Origin: Dermacentor variabilis
Taxonomy: Eukaryota; Arthropoda; Arachnida; Ixodida; Ixodidae
Assembly (NCBI RefSeq): GCF_050947875.1
Contig: NC_134568.1
Coordinates: 194,630,853-194,694,852, forward strand
Length of the DNA: 64,000 nucleotides
Reading direction: 5' to 3'
A program made the position numbers and the translations under genes. The first letter of the stretch is position 1; each line of letters opens with the position of its first letter. Below the pieces are notes generated by a model that did no database searches, was not told the DNA's origin, and was given only the letters and a program-made list of their open reading frames with translations. Of this stretch, positions 33,709 through 45,044 are shown in pieces.

Positions 33709-33940
33709 GCCGTGGTTGCCTAATGGCTGTGGTGCTGGGCTGCTAATCACGAGGTCACGGGATCAAATCCCGGCCATGGCGGCCGCATTTCGATGGGGCC
33801 GGAAGAAACGTGTACTTAGATTTAGGTGCATGTTAAAGAACACCAAGGGGTCGAAGTTATTCCGGAGTCCCCCGATATGGTGTGCCTCACAGTCATGTCG
33901 TGATTTTGGCACGTAAAACTCCATAATTTCATGTTTTCTT
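33709..33940 (+). mobile_element. tRNA-derived SINE (tick Ruka-like), full-length
   Basis: It begins GCCGTGGTTGCCTAATGG (A box). The B box GGATCAAATCC is at 33760-33770 and GGCGGCCGCATTTCGATGG follows. The body runs TTTAGGTGCATGTTAAAGAAC, TTCCGGAGTCCCCC and TTTTGGCACGTAAAACTCCATAATTT. Pol III promoter boxes are present though the element is diverged. Confidence 0.85.
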
Positions 33941-33944
33941 TTTT

Positions 33945-34275
33945 AGCACTGGAGCCGCTTACGTGAGCCGTTCGTCGCATGACTACACCGCTGTTACAGA
34001 CCGCATCTTCCTCTACCGCTCGACTTAAACTCTGCTTTTTGAAATGAATTTTTGTTTCTCGTGATCACCGAAGATGATTTTTATGTGTATTCGCATAGTT
34101 TTCCAGACGCTAAACTGTAAATGCGAACCTCGACAAAATGTCAGAGCTGTCTCCGTGTGTAGCAGACACCTTTAAAGCGGGCTTCTCCTTAAGAACGTTA
34201 TTGTGAAGGAGCCTGCATCTGTACCTCGCAGAAGCACACATCTGCAAGGCAGCATGAATAGTATGGGATTGTGAC
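33945..34275. other. No gene recognised
   Basis: Short frames only. Confidence 0.35.
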
Positions 34276-34380
34276 ACAAACAAACAAACAAACAAACAAA
34301 CAAACAAACAAACAAACAAACAAACAAACGAACAAACAAACAAACGAACACGTAAATAAATAAATAAAATAAATAAGTAA
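34276..34380. repeat. (CAAA)n then (TAAA)n microsatellite
   Basis: CAAA units with two CGAA variants pass into TAAA units. Confidence 0.95.
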
Positions 34381-34483
34381 ATTAATCCGTTAGAACCCAT
34401 CTCACTATTTGTGTCGACGTTAATGAGACACCGTATTGCGGCTGCTAGAGACGACATACGCGCGTGGCGCGTGTCTGAATATA

Positions 34484-35357
34484 CTGGGTGTCCCAGCTAA
34501 CTTTAGCCAGAGTTTAAAAATATGCCGATGCACTCTAAAACGACGAGACCAAATGCATGTTGCTGACTATGTATTTAGTAAGTCACGCCATTTTCGTATT
34601 CTGATTAATTAGATAATTAGTCAAGCATAATTAACCAACTTCTGAAGCAACGTATCTAGGCCAAAAATTCCAATTGTAAAGTTGTAGAGCGCTTCGCAAA
34701 ACGTCCGATTAAACAGTTTCTAACTTTCTATTAAGAATAGTTTTGTCCGCTTACTGCGGATGCCCACTAAATACCAAAAAACAATACCACATGATAGCCC
34801 TCTTGTGCGACGTGATTGAAGTGCTCCCAAACGTTCCGCGTGCAAACGAACAAAACAGTTAGCCGGAAGTGGTGCCGCTTAAAAGGCGACAGGGTAGCCG
34901 TTATCGCAGCGCAAGTGATAATGGTTGCTGGTGTCAATCGCACAGCCAACGCCTGCGTCACTGCCCTGTCGCGGCAGCACACCCTGCTAAATGCTTTGTT
35001 CGTTTGTACGCGGAACGTTTGGGAACACTGCAATCGCGGTGCGCAAGCGGGAATGTCACGTGGTATTTTTTTTTTATTTCGCGGGCATCTGCAGTAAGCG
35101 GAAGAAAACTAATACTTCATAGATAAAAAGTTATAAACTGTGTAGTCGGACATTTTGCAAGCTACTCTAGAACTTTTTAAATGAAATTTGTTGCCTGACT
35201 TTGTTGCTTCAGAAGTTGGTTAATAATTCTTGGCTAATTATGCAATTACACAGAGTACAAAAAATAGTGGGACATACTACATACAATAGTCAGCAACATG
35301 CATTTGGTCGTGTCGGCATACTTTTAAACTCTCGCTAAAGTTAGCTGGGACACCCTG
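34484..35357. mobile_element. Fold-back MITE, 874 bp, nearly palindromic, TA-flanked
   Basis: The ends are CTGGGTGTCCCAGCTAACTT and the complement of CAGGGTGTCCCAGCTAACTT, with TA on both sides (34482-34483, 35358-35359). The inverted similarity runs through most of the element. Both strands in the middle encode related frames (CSQTFRVQTNK and FVCTRNVWEH on each). There is no transposase. TA flanks and the CAGGGTGTCCC end point to mobilisation by a Tc1/mariner-type enzyme. Confidence 0.85.
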
Positions 35358-35573
35358 TATATAACGCGGGTTTGCTTCCAGCAAGCACCAGATACACTAT
35401 AAATAATTATGCTGTTATGGGCTCAACCCAATAGCCGTTTCAGTTGGCGATGTTGTCCACCGCCACCGCCACCGCCTCCGGTGTCCGTCGCAGCTATCAG
35501 TTAGAGCGTGCAAAGTCACGCGATGCCACATGCGCGCCGGGTAGCGTCGATACGCACACACTTTGCAGTGCAG

Positions 35574-35701
35574 GTACTATCGCGCTCAGTATGAGCTACA
35601 CCGCGCGAGCGCGTGGCCGTGCGCTCGGTATGGTTGTACAGTGGCCACGATAGTGGCGGGTTTTCGAGCTATCTGGAGAGGGTGTAGCTGTTCCAGCAAG
35701 C
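35574..35701 (+). repeat. Left arm of a 128-bp inverted repeat pair
   Basis: GTACTATCGCGCTCAGTATG ... AGCTATCTGGAGAGGG ... CTGTTCCAGCAAGC, matching 36813-36940 in inverted orientation with a few substitutions. Similarity stops sharply at both sides. Confidence 0.75.
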
Positions 35702-36033
35702 TCGCATCACCTCCACTTGCTTGCTTTCCTCTTCACCCTCGTTTAGGCTGGTTTTGATATCTGTTTCAAAAATGATAACTGTAGCCGTAGGCCGACGCCC
35801 AAACTTCGTAATCGGGCCCGCGTCGGTCCACACAGTGGGTGTTATCTGGTGTGTCAGATTAATAAAAAGGAATGCGTTCGTCAGCTCGCAAAATGTCCCG
35901 GGTGCCCAACAGTGATCGACTTCTTAATTCATCTCAGGTTTTAGCATTTATAGCACGCAAGCTGTCTTAGTGAGAACCAATTTTGTTTTATTCGGGCAGA
36001 ATATATCTTTGACTGATCACACGACTCTTCCAT

Positions 36034-36150
36034 GTCAGTGCACGTTAAAGAACCCTAGGTGGTAGAAATTTCCGGAGCTCTCGACTACGGCATCTCTCAG
36101 CCCGAGTCGCATTGGGACGTTAAACCCCATAAACCAAACCAAACCACACG
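36034..36150 (+). mobile_element. 3' half of a SINE-like repeat
   Basis: CAGTGCACGTTAAAGAACCC, GAAATTTCCGGAGCTCTCGA and TTGGGACGTTAAACCCCATA followed by a CAAACCAAACC tail. It is a relative of the 33709 SINE body with a different tail and no tRNA head. Confidence 0.65.
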
Positions 36151-36812
36151 ACTGTTCGGAAAGGCAATTAAGTACCCTAGACAAAAATAACCTGCACAAG
36201 ACCTTGCGTTTATGTATCTAGGAAGAGTATCCTCTGGATGAGCTGACTGGAAATTAGTGTATTCTGGTAACACCGGTAATGATCGGCGAAATCGGGGTTT
36301 GGGGCCTTAGTGGTAGTGCACTCTAAAATTTCGGAACCATTTAATGCATCTTAAGAAGGCGTGGTGTCTTCTGGAGCCATCACGCATGGTGGGAAATCTA
36401 TGAAGACGACGCATGACCCCAGGAGTTGGGGCAAATGAACAAAGTAGGCTGCTCCGGCCAGATGTGAAATGTTGCTATAGTACGGAGAACGGCGGTGGCA
36501 GCAATGGCAACGCGTTGCCGCATTAGCAACGGGGCTATGCTAACACTCTGTCGAAAACAATGTATGGCCCACGTCGTGGCTGCTTCCGCCTTTACGCTGT
36601 ACGCTGAGCCGCATTATCAGTGCTCAAATCATGTCTAAGCGCACAGCCCTTCTTGGACGAAGAAAGCGCTGTCTTTGATAACCTTCGCACGCCACGTCTG
36701 GTCGGTGGCAAAAGTGCTGCATGATCTTGCAGTTTCTGCTTCAGCGAAATCAAAGTGAACAAGAAATAGATAAGGTGTCCTTCAGATAAACGGGGACGAG
36801 GGGTTCCAGCGC
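36151..36812. other. No gene recognised; interior of the inverted-repeat pair
   Basis: No transposase or known repeat was recognised between the arms 35574-35701 and 36813-36940, apart from the SINE half. Confidence 0.3.
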
Positions 36813-36940
36813 GCTTGCTGGAACAGCTACCCCCTCTCCAGATAGCTCGAAAACACGGCACAATCGGCGTCACTGTACAACCTTGCAGAGCGCTCGGCCA
36901 CGCGCTCGCGTGGTGTAGCTCATACTGAGCGCGATAGTAC
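36813..36940 (-). repeat. Right arm of the 128-bp inverted repeat pair
   Basis: Complement of 35574-35701. The pair spans 1.37 kb and could be terminal repeats of a DNA element or two independent insertions. Confidence 0.75.
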
Positions 36941-37254
36941 ATACTGTGGTGCGCATCAAACCGTACTTATTCAAGCCATTCGCGTTTTAATGTTTAGTGC
37001 ATGCACACGCTTAGCTTTTACATTGGAAGGATGCATGCTATATGAAAAGGTGTAAAATGCCGCATCTGCAGGCCGGCAAGGACAATGACGAAAAGAAGAC
37101 ATATGGCCATTTAGAGGAAACATAGCGAACAAGAAGTGGCTAGCGCGCGGTATTAAACACTCCGTTCTTGTTACTGCTCCTGCTGGCTGAGTGTTACCGA
37201 GAGGGGTACCCATTCAACAATGCGCGGTGAGCCCCCCCTCCCCCCCCCCACACA

Positions 37255-37602
37255 CACAAAACATTACATGTCCCCGCACACAGTTTCCCGTGGTGCAGGC
37301 TAGTGCAATAACGAATCATAAGTCTCAGGGTGGCGCGTACACAAGCGTCGTTCACGATTACAGCAAACGTCACCCCCATAGAGAGAGCGACAGAGGAAAG
37401 GGGAAAGGCAGGGAGGTTCAAAATTGTGTACGTGGCACTGAGTAGAGCCACTTATCTTGATGGCCTTTACATCACTGGCACTGAAGACGACTTGACGTTT
37501 TATCTCGCCGCCGAAAACGCAGATCGAGCACTGCGCGACGAATTTCTTAGATTCAAAACATCGCCTTCACACAATCACGAAACGTTGCTTAGCGCTACTT
37601 GA
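37255..37602 (+). pseudogene. Helentron/Helitron Pif1-like helicase, C-terminal fragment
   Basis: Frame 1 reads FPVVQASAITNHKSQGG then YTSVVHDYSKRHPH, the helicase motif region of Helitron RepHel proteins (Q..A.T.HKSQG). About 50 bp later another frame resumes with IVYVALSRATYLDGLYITG, the motif VI VALSR. The 5' rolling-circle Rep part and the rest of the helicase are missing. A frame shift and an apparent short insertion lie between the two motifs. Pif1-type helicases unwind DNA during rolling-circle transposition. The following endonuclease (37760-38218) indicates the Helentron branch. Confidence 0.8.
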
Positions 37603-37759
37603 TCAGCCCCACCGATTAGCCGCATGCTCTCTCAACGTGCGCTCTCCGGCTACACACAGGTTTGACGTCATTCACGACAACATCTTAATGCGATTGCCCT
37701 TACTCTGTTTCTCGTAGTCTTGGGGTCGTTCATATGACATCGCGGGCTACAGGTGCGTT

Positions 37760-38218
37760 GTGTCAGCAAATAGAAGTGCGCACCGGGTCTTGGTTGTGGC
37801 GATATACGAACGAGGAAATGACTGTGGGCTATTCGAACTCGTCGGGGCCCCGGACGTAGACTTTGCCGACGTGTGCGCAGTGCGCAACTCCGAGGGTATT
37901 GTAGTGGTCTCACTGTATACGTCGACAGCTGCGCAACATGGGAAGATTGCTGACTTCTTGGCACGTACCTTCGTTCCCGAACACGATGTGGCCCTAATTG
38001 TTACGGATGATTTCAACATAAACACGAAGGATCCCCGCAACGACTGGGCCGTACAGTGGGCGCAAGAAGACCTCGGCATGGAATTTGTGTCAAATACACA
38101 GTGCATCTCTTCGCACACCGGGTCTTGTTTGGAATTTGTATTTACAAAAGAAATGTATTCGTATTGGCTCGCTGCATGTCCTTCGCGACCTACTCTTTCG
38201 ATCATAAAGCATACCTGA
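37760..38218 (+). pseudogene. Helentron C-terminal AP-endonuclease-like domain
   Basis: The 152-codon frame contains GIVVVSLYTST, then IVTDDFNINTKDPRNDW (the GDFN motif with D for G), GMEFVSNTQC and GSCLEFVFTK. These are the succession expected of an endonuclease/exonuclease/phosphatase fold. The final S-D-H-type catalytic motif appears only in the neighbouring frame (FDHKAY, near 38200), so a late frameshift has disabled it. Helentrons, unlike canonical Helitrons, carry such a domain after the helicase. AATAAA follows at about 38229. Its position directly after the helicase fragment supports one element. Confidence 0.7.
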
Positions 38219-38520
38219 GTGTTTTTTCAATAAATGTTTGCAAATAAAAACCCAACTTGTCACATACTTAGTAGAGGCAGTTACCGTCTACAATCAGTTT
38301 ACGACGGGCTGCTATGGAGATGCTACTCCAGCTTGCGCTGTGACTGCGCTGCGTAGGTCGCGCCGGCCTGTGACATTGTTTGTTTTTTGCCATCGTAGAG
38401 CTGCACATACGCAATGGCACACACCGAGTGACATTAGTTGGCGGGAATATGGTTAGATATAAACATAGAGACATCTCTGAAAGTGCGTGAAAGATCCTCA
38501 GAATGCTAATCGCATTAATA
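38219..38520. other. No gene recognised
   Basis: Two AATAAA-like sites (38229 and 38244) follow the endonuclease; no Helitron 3' hairpin end was identified with confidence. Confidence 0.35.
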
Positions 38521-38523
38521 TTA

Positions 38524-38615
<92 letters not shown>
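38524..38615. repeat. (ATT)n microsatellite
   Basis: About 30 ATT units. Confidence 0.97.
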
Positions 38616-39111
38616 TGTTCTGAAAACATGTATACATTTAAGAGCAAAGGCAAAGCGAGAAGCAGGCTGGCAACTGGCCACCGGAAGGGACACAACACCT
38701 GCCTACTCTTCAGAAGGGAGGTGACAGCAACATAGAAACGGAGGATAGGAAGGAGGGGAGGAAAGGTGAAAGAAAGAGCAACAGGGCAAATCTAAAAGAA
38801 TAAAGTCGAACACAGAGTACAGATCTCACACAGTAGAGCCGGTCACTGAAGGTCACGCAACTACAGAATGGTAAATAGAAGAAACAGTATCGACGCTACA
38901 AACGGAAATCCAAGTTTGACTGTCGACGATGATGCGTTTAGACATGAATCAATACAGCGCCACACGGTATCGCCACCTTCGAAACGTGTTATGTATGAGG
39001 CCTGTACTGCTGCGGCACTCCCCTTTCGTGCTTTCCTAGGAACACTCAGTACCACTGAACGCCGGAAGCCTGCGCGTGTGAAAACAGCCAGCGTGAGCCA
39101 ACAGCGTGAGC
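38616..39111. other. No gene recognised
   Basis: Overlapping frames near 38861-39124 on both strands, with no motif. Confidence 0.35.
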
Positions 39112-39159
39112 CAGCGTGAGCCAACAGCGGCGGCGCGCCGCCGCTGTTGGCTCACGCTG
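39112..39159. repeat. Perfect 48-bp palindrome with AscI core
   Basis: Arms of 24 bp with no spacer: CAGCGTGAGCCAACAGCGGC then GGCG, followed by its exact complement, centred on GGCGCGCC. A partial direct copy of the left arm precedes it (39090-39111). Confidence 0.95.
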
Positions 39160-39427
39160 AGCAACGCGTCACGCGGCAATCGGGTGCCTTTCTCGTGCTT
39201 CTTTCCTGACACGCTGCGTCATCCAGTGACGCTGCCGAGAAGTCCGCCGGAGGCCTGCGAAACGAGAAGCGTGGCGCGCCTGTGCTTGCGAACGTTGAGA
39301 GTTGTTCCTTCGCTTGCCGCACACCCTGTGGCACGTACCCAGTGGTTCAAGTTGGCGACAGGTTCATTGAACAGCGGCACAGGCCCCGTGTATTCATGGT
39401 GCAGCTCGCCAAATCGTTGGTGTAAAA

Positions 39428-40046
39428 ATGCTGACAGTCACTTAAATATCCCGATGTGATTTGAATGCGAAAGCAGTGGGACTTCTCTATTTAATTGGTT
39501 ACGCCCATGATACGTGACATCATGCATTGTCAAATGTCCTTCGCAACTCTACTTTAATCCACCTTGATCTAATTTGTACCAACCTTAATCCACCTTAATC
39601 CGCTTCAATCTAACATAATCCACCTTTCTCTGATTTGTACGAACCTTAATCCACTTTAATGCATCTTAATCCACTTAATTCTCCTTGCTCTAATTTGTAC
39701 CAACATTAATCCACCTTAACCCATCTTAATCCACTTTACCCACCTTGGTCCACTTTAATTCACTTTCATTCAGTTTACTTCATCTTATTTCTCTTTACTC
39801 CACGGTAAGTCACCTTACTTCAGCTTGTTCTAACCTTAATTCACTTTACTTCACACTAACTCAACTTATTTCACTTTAATTCACATTATTTACCCATAAT
39901 TTACTATGCTAACTAACGTTGTTATACAAGTTACTGTCTTCTGTATCACTAGTGACGTTATTCAAGCCGCTGAGGACGTTACTGATGATGATTTTTGGTA
40001 CTATAGCTTGATCATGCTGGATTTTCTGCAGCATGGGACATACAGG
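39428..40046 (+). repeat. Interspersed repeat with internal CCTTAATCCA satellite, copy 2
   Basis: Same landmarks and order as 10722-11230, with a longer decamer tract (about 39545-39895). Confidence 0.75.
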
Positions 40047-40215
40047 GTATTATTTTTTTCTATCTGCAGGAAATTTCGTAAAGATTGCTATGACAGATAG
40101 CCCAATTTTAACCCTTCATCTAAATTACTCGATGAGGCGGCCATTATATCTACGAGAAATCAAAATGTTCAATTGAATAATTAACCTAATTACTCAAACT
40201 TTTTAATTAGTTAAC
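40047..40215 (+). mobile_element. Possible single end of a mariner-type MITE
   Basis: TACAGGGTATTATTTTTTTC opens an AT-rich segment like the ends at 34484 and 47403. No matching opposite end was found. Confidence 0.3.
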
Positions 40216-40444
40216 CAGCACAGAGCAGTGCTCCAAATCGGCGTCAACGTGGTTCTTCGAACATCAGCGCCTACCTAGTACCACGTCTACCGTGTCCCAT
40301 GTCGGCGTGAAAGAGGTTCGTTGAACAGTGGCACATTTGTACACATCGTCACATACACAGTGAGCCAAGTTGATCGGACGTTTGTTTTCCTACCCTGCTC
40401 TCTCAGCACAGTGACCCATTAGACGGGAAAAAGGACTAGAGACA

Positions 40445-40591
40445 ATACATACATACATACATACATACATACATACATACATACATACATACATACATAC
40501 ATACATACATACATACATACATACATACATACATACATACATACATACATACATACATACATACATACATACATACATACATACATACATA
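40445..40591. repeat. (ATAC)n microsatellite, about 37 units
   Basis: Uninterrupted tetranucleotide tract. Confidence 0.98.
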
Positions 40592-43500
40592 GTCTCCGGA
40601 AAGTGCGTGAAGTACCCTACGAATGCTAACGCATCAAACGTATTGTCATGCTTCAAAGCGCCTTAAGTAATTTAGTATCATAGATTTTCTGCTGCCAATT
40701 GCGGTTTCGTTTCTAGTATGTCATGACCTCATGACACAGAATGTGATCACTTGGGAGGAGGACTCCACCACGCTTTCACGCTCTCTCCGACTCCCTTGGC
40801 CAACTGCTAAGCTGCTACATCGGTCCTCACAATGATTAGCATCATAACAGGTGACGAGCGAGCCGGTGCGAGTGCCAAAACGTTGAAATATCCTGATTGC
40901 ACGCGACCACATGTCGCGTTATAACGTAACGACTCAGTAACCTCCTGGGAAAGCAAACAGAAAGTGGGTGTAGGAAACCTAGTATAATAAATTGTTTAAG
41001 GTGAGCCAAGCCTGGGCAGTATTTTTTCGAGGGTTTAGAGGTCTAGGACATTCACTTAGCAACAAAAAAAAATGAATAGCCGGAGATACCATCTCAGTAC
41101 TCCTTTAAGTGCCGCGCAAGTAAATGAGATGCGGGCAATTGTGTTCATGTTCATCTTAGGCAGTGTAATTTCATGCATTCTTTACGTCTACGTACCACAC
41201 AGGTCGCAATTTCGTTTCATACAGTGACTATGTTTATGATCTGCACCGTTTACAAGGTATGCCGGAATGCGAACACCGAATCAGGCGGATGTATAACGTC
41301 AGACGTCTACACAGGTATGTCACGAGGACCAAGACGATGTATGATGCATGTCGAGAGAAGAATGGTGACGACAGGTGCATGCAGAGAGAAGTACGTCACA
41401 TACCTAACTACCTTTCAGGATTTGTCAATATTAAATATGAAGCTTGTTGGTACTACATGGCCAAATTTCTGTAGCGCACAAAGACCACAGACACAAAACA
41501 GACACTCACACAAAAAAGAACAAAGACATGGTTCTATATCGCATTCGGCACGAGACGTGCAAAGCTGGGGATGCATCCTGAATGCCAGGGATAATTGCAC
41601 CCTGTAGTAGCGATATAGTGGCGCTGGAGAGAAGTCACGTCCGGTACCACCACTATGTCAAGAAGTACAATGTTTGCTGTGAAGGTTGGCGAGATAGACG
41701 ACGGGTCTCGGCGGAAGCAGGTCAAACATGAGCCGAAAATAGCTGGATGCCAGTGAAAAGGTAGGAAACGCATAAGAAGGCGTAACAATTACTGAGTGTA
41801 ACTTGAAATGTTGTAAACTCTAATTATGTACCACCTCTACAATTATTTGTTTCTATTTATAAATGATCATAGGAAATGAAAGGAACCACATCACAGAGTG
41901 ACAGCAGTTTAGAAATAAACGTGGTCACATTATGGCCAAGAGTTAAAGTAATAAAGAATAAAGTCAGACATGGCCAAAATATTTGGTTAGATGATTTGCA
42001 TGCGAGAACAACAAAAAGATATCTACAACATCGCCGTATAGATTAAACACCGAACGCGAGAAACCAACCTGAATAAGTTGGACGTATGGTTGAAATGTAA
42101 AATATTTTTTATGCCTTGACATCTTTACACGTGTCAGTGCAGTTTAATCCTGCATTAATTTGAAAGATGGCACTGAGGTTCATTTTTTGATGCCAGTTAG
42201 CACTTAAGAATTACATGGCGTCCTTTTTAAAGGCCAAAACTGTCATGCTCACGGTCCGTGGTGAAAATCGGCATTGAAATGCGCAGATTATAAGACGCCA
42301 GAAAAACCCACACAGGGGTTTGTGTTTCACTATGAGCCCACGCCAAATCATTAGCCTTTTCACCTCACCGCACGTCGAAAATGGAAACGTTCCCACAATG
42401 CGAACTTACGAGCTCGGCTGATTTTAGCATATTGATCTAATGGCTAAAGCATTCCTCACCCGCGTGACCCTCAACGATGAAATAAACGGCGATATCACAT
42501 CAATCTAAGCAGTGAGCTGCAATGTTATTCCATGCCCTTGTTTGATTTGATGACTAAAGTACTGGACATAATCGAATAAGAATAACGCACAGAAATTATC
42601 TCTGATACGGAAGTATGGTACTGAGGAAGTCATGATTTGAAAAGTATTGATCAGGAGGGAATCGTTTAATCGACAACAGCAGATAACAAAGGTTGATGGG
42701 CACAGGCTTGCGCTGTATGCTGAATGATTGATGCTATAAATTGCGACAGGAACACAGGCACGAAGATAAAAAAGTAACCGAAGAAAAGAAAACCGAGTCG
42801 CCTTGAGGCAAAAAAATGCGTTGACCTGAAAAAAAAAACAACGAAACGTCTTGCATTATTCATCTTTCTGCACTTCCACTGTAGCGTAGGCGACTTACAA
42901 AACAAGAAGAATCCCTGACAGCCAAATTTGTTGATTAACCTGTTAATGCATCCTTTAGTTACTGCACTTAGGGGCTGTGTCGCATGTTCCCTTCCAAAGC
43001 TTTTATCTTCAAAACGATGGTTTTACCTTCTTCGCTGCTGCTGCAGCAAACGAGCTTCTGCATGCTTCACTAGTACATACTTTTTCTCTATTGAAAGCGA
43101 TGTTTTATGTGCGCCGTCCAAGCAATGCAACAAAATAAGCAGTACGCCAGCAGCGCATACAAGCCCTACGAATGTGAACCTTACAAGCGCTGGCTACCGA
43201 CCCGTGCAAGCGAAAAAAAAGTAAAGGTGACTTGTAATAGTTATAACAGTTTCGCTCGTGAAGAAAATGGAGTACGGTAAGATTAAATTATGATCTCTCC
43301 GTTGTCACGAGTGCGGGAAGCCACTAGGAGTTTCATGATGACTAGAAAAGCACGCATGTTGGGTTAGTTCCTGTGCGCTTGTTAATGTTTGTGGAACAAA
43401 AGGTGCGCGGACGAAAAAAGAAGCGGACAGAACAATCGCCAACTCGCAACAACTTTTATGCTATAATGGCGGATCGCGATGCGAACAGAGAACACAATAA

Positions 43501-44507
43501 GTAAATATACGCAAGCCATTGCGCTCATTCTATCCACCTCTTATTTCTCCCGCTTACCTTTTGCGACATAAACACCGACAGTTCCGCGATGAAATTACAC
43601 GAGTGGCCCTGTGGTCGAAATATTGTTCTGCTCGTGAAGAAATATGACTAGATTTTTTTTTCCCTCTTGGCTGCCAGCGGTAGCGCAAGATTATGCTTAG
43701 CACAAGTGGCTCGTTGACGAGAGCTGTTCGTAGGTTCATAGATAAAACACTGGGCGCATTAGACTTCGTGGCCGACATAGGCAAATGCATGCTACCCCGC
43801 ACCTCTCCCACGTCCACTGCACCCATTACACCTTCCCCAACTCCAGCTGCCTCCTGCACCACATGAAATGACGAGATCGTCGTCAAGCTGTCACTTGTCA
43901 GAGCGCAAGGTTGCATTTAAGGAGAATAAGCGGCAAGCATTGGTAAAGCTCAGCTCTCGAAAGCCCCATTCGCCACGAGGGCGACGACACGTTAAAGGCA
44001 AGCTTTGAGGCTTAGAAAAAAAAGAAACGGAAAAAAGCACAAGGATTATGTAAACACAATGGTGCGGTGAGCAGGTTTGCTGAGATTCGTAATAAAGAAA
44101 GGCCGAACGAAAAAGAAAATGAAAATAATCTAGGGCCTTATTAGAGAACGGAAGCAAGAATGCGTAGCTTTGCTTTGCCGTAGGAAAGAAAATAAGAAGG
44201 AAAGAAATAATTAAGAGAGGAATAAAAAAATGAGACATCCAGTTCCTGCAGCTGTGGTTAACGGCTTCCATTGTTGACTTTAAGGACGCTGTTAAGTGGA
44301 GGAAGTGCATAGTGAGCCTGAAGGAGTATTTATAAGCATTCGTACAGGCTTACTTCAGTGCGGGTCTGAGTCTAACGCCGTCATAATTACAGCCACAGCT
44401 ATGGTTCAAAATCGCAGCGGCGGCTTGCGTTTACTTTCGTTCGTGTATTTCCAGGGCATTTCCGCTCGCTTTCCATGACTCTTTCTTTATGTACGTCTAC
44501 ATATTCT
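40592..44507. other. 3.9 kb without recognised genes or repeats
   Basis: The longest plain stretch. Frames of 60-144 codons on both strands (for example 41173-41607 plus, 43554-43916 minus, 43891-44310 minus) show no domain, and nothing links them as exons. Regulatory or intronic host DNA is possible. Confidence 0.4.
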
Positions 44508-44885
44508 CCTTAATTGAACGAGAAGAAAGGGGGTTAACCGAGGGGCCCGATTTGTATTAATCATATCGTAAGCAGCCATCAAAGACACCAAGGACAACAC
44601 TGGGGGAATTACTTGTACTAATTGAATTAAAGAAAATGATGAATTAATGGAAATGATAGTGGATGAAAAAGCAACTTGCCACAGCTGGGGAACAATCACC
44701 CGTCTTCACATTACGCGTGTGATGCTATACCAATGGAGCTACCGCGGCGCCGTTTTCCCATCCACGTCTTCGCACACGTGGGATCGTTCCCCACTTGCAG
44801 CAATTTTTTTCGTCCACTTTCATTTCCGTTAATTCATCATTTTCTTTAATTCAATTAGTACAAGTAACTTCCCCTTTGTAACTTC
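44508..44885 (-). mobile_element. tRNA-containing fold-back repeat, copy c
   Basis: AACGAGAAGAAAGGGGGTTAA to GGGGGAATTACTTGTACTAA resembles copies a and b. Here the flanks of the tRNA-like core are inverted copies of each other: TTACTTGTACTAATTGAATT... (44603-44668) and its complement (44812-44877). The tRNA-like part lies at about 44675-44755 on minus. The element is cut on the right by a gypsy scrap. Confidence 0.7.
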
Positions 44886-44892
44886 CCCACCA

Positions 44893-45041
44893 TGACACTG
44901 CAGGTTACTCACCGTTTTATGTACTGTTTGGCCGTGATCCCGTTTTCCCCTTGGACACTGTACTTCCACAAGTCACACAGTCGCACACCGCTTATGCCTT
45001 CGATGCGATTTCTATGGCAACACAGGCGATTCGACTGTGTT
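44893..45041 (+). pseudogene. Ty3/gypsy integrase C-terminal scrap
   Basis: The plus frame reads AGYSPFYVLFGRDPVFPLD then TVLPQ and ends in TGA. It matches the T-G-x-S-P-F-x-L-x-Y/F-G-R-x-P-x-L-P-x-D region at the end of gypsy integrase cores. It differs from the 14-21 kb element (TGFSPAELVYGRSLRSPL there), so it comes from another gypsy lineage. Only about 45 codons remain. Confidence 0.75.
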
Positions 45042-45044
45042 GAT

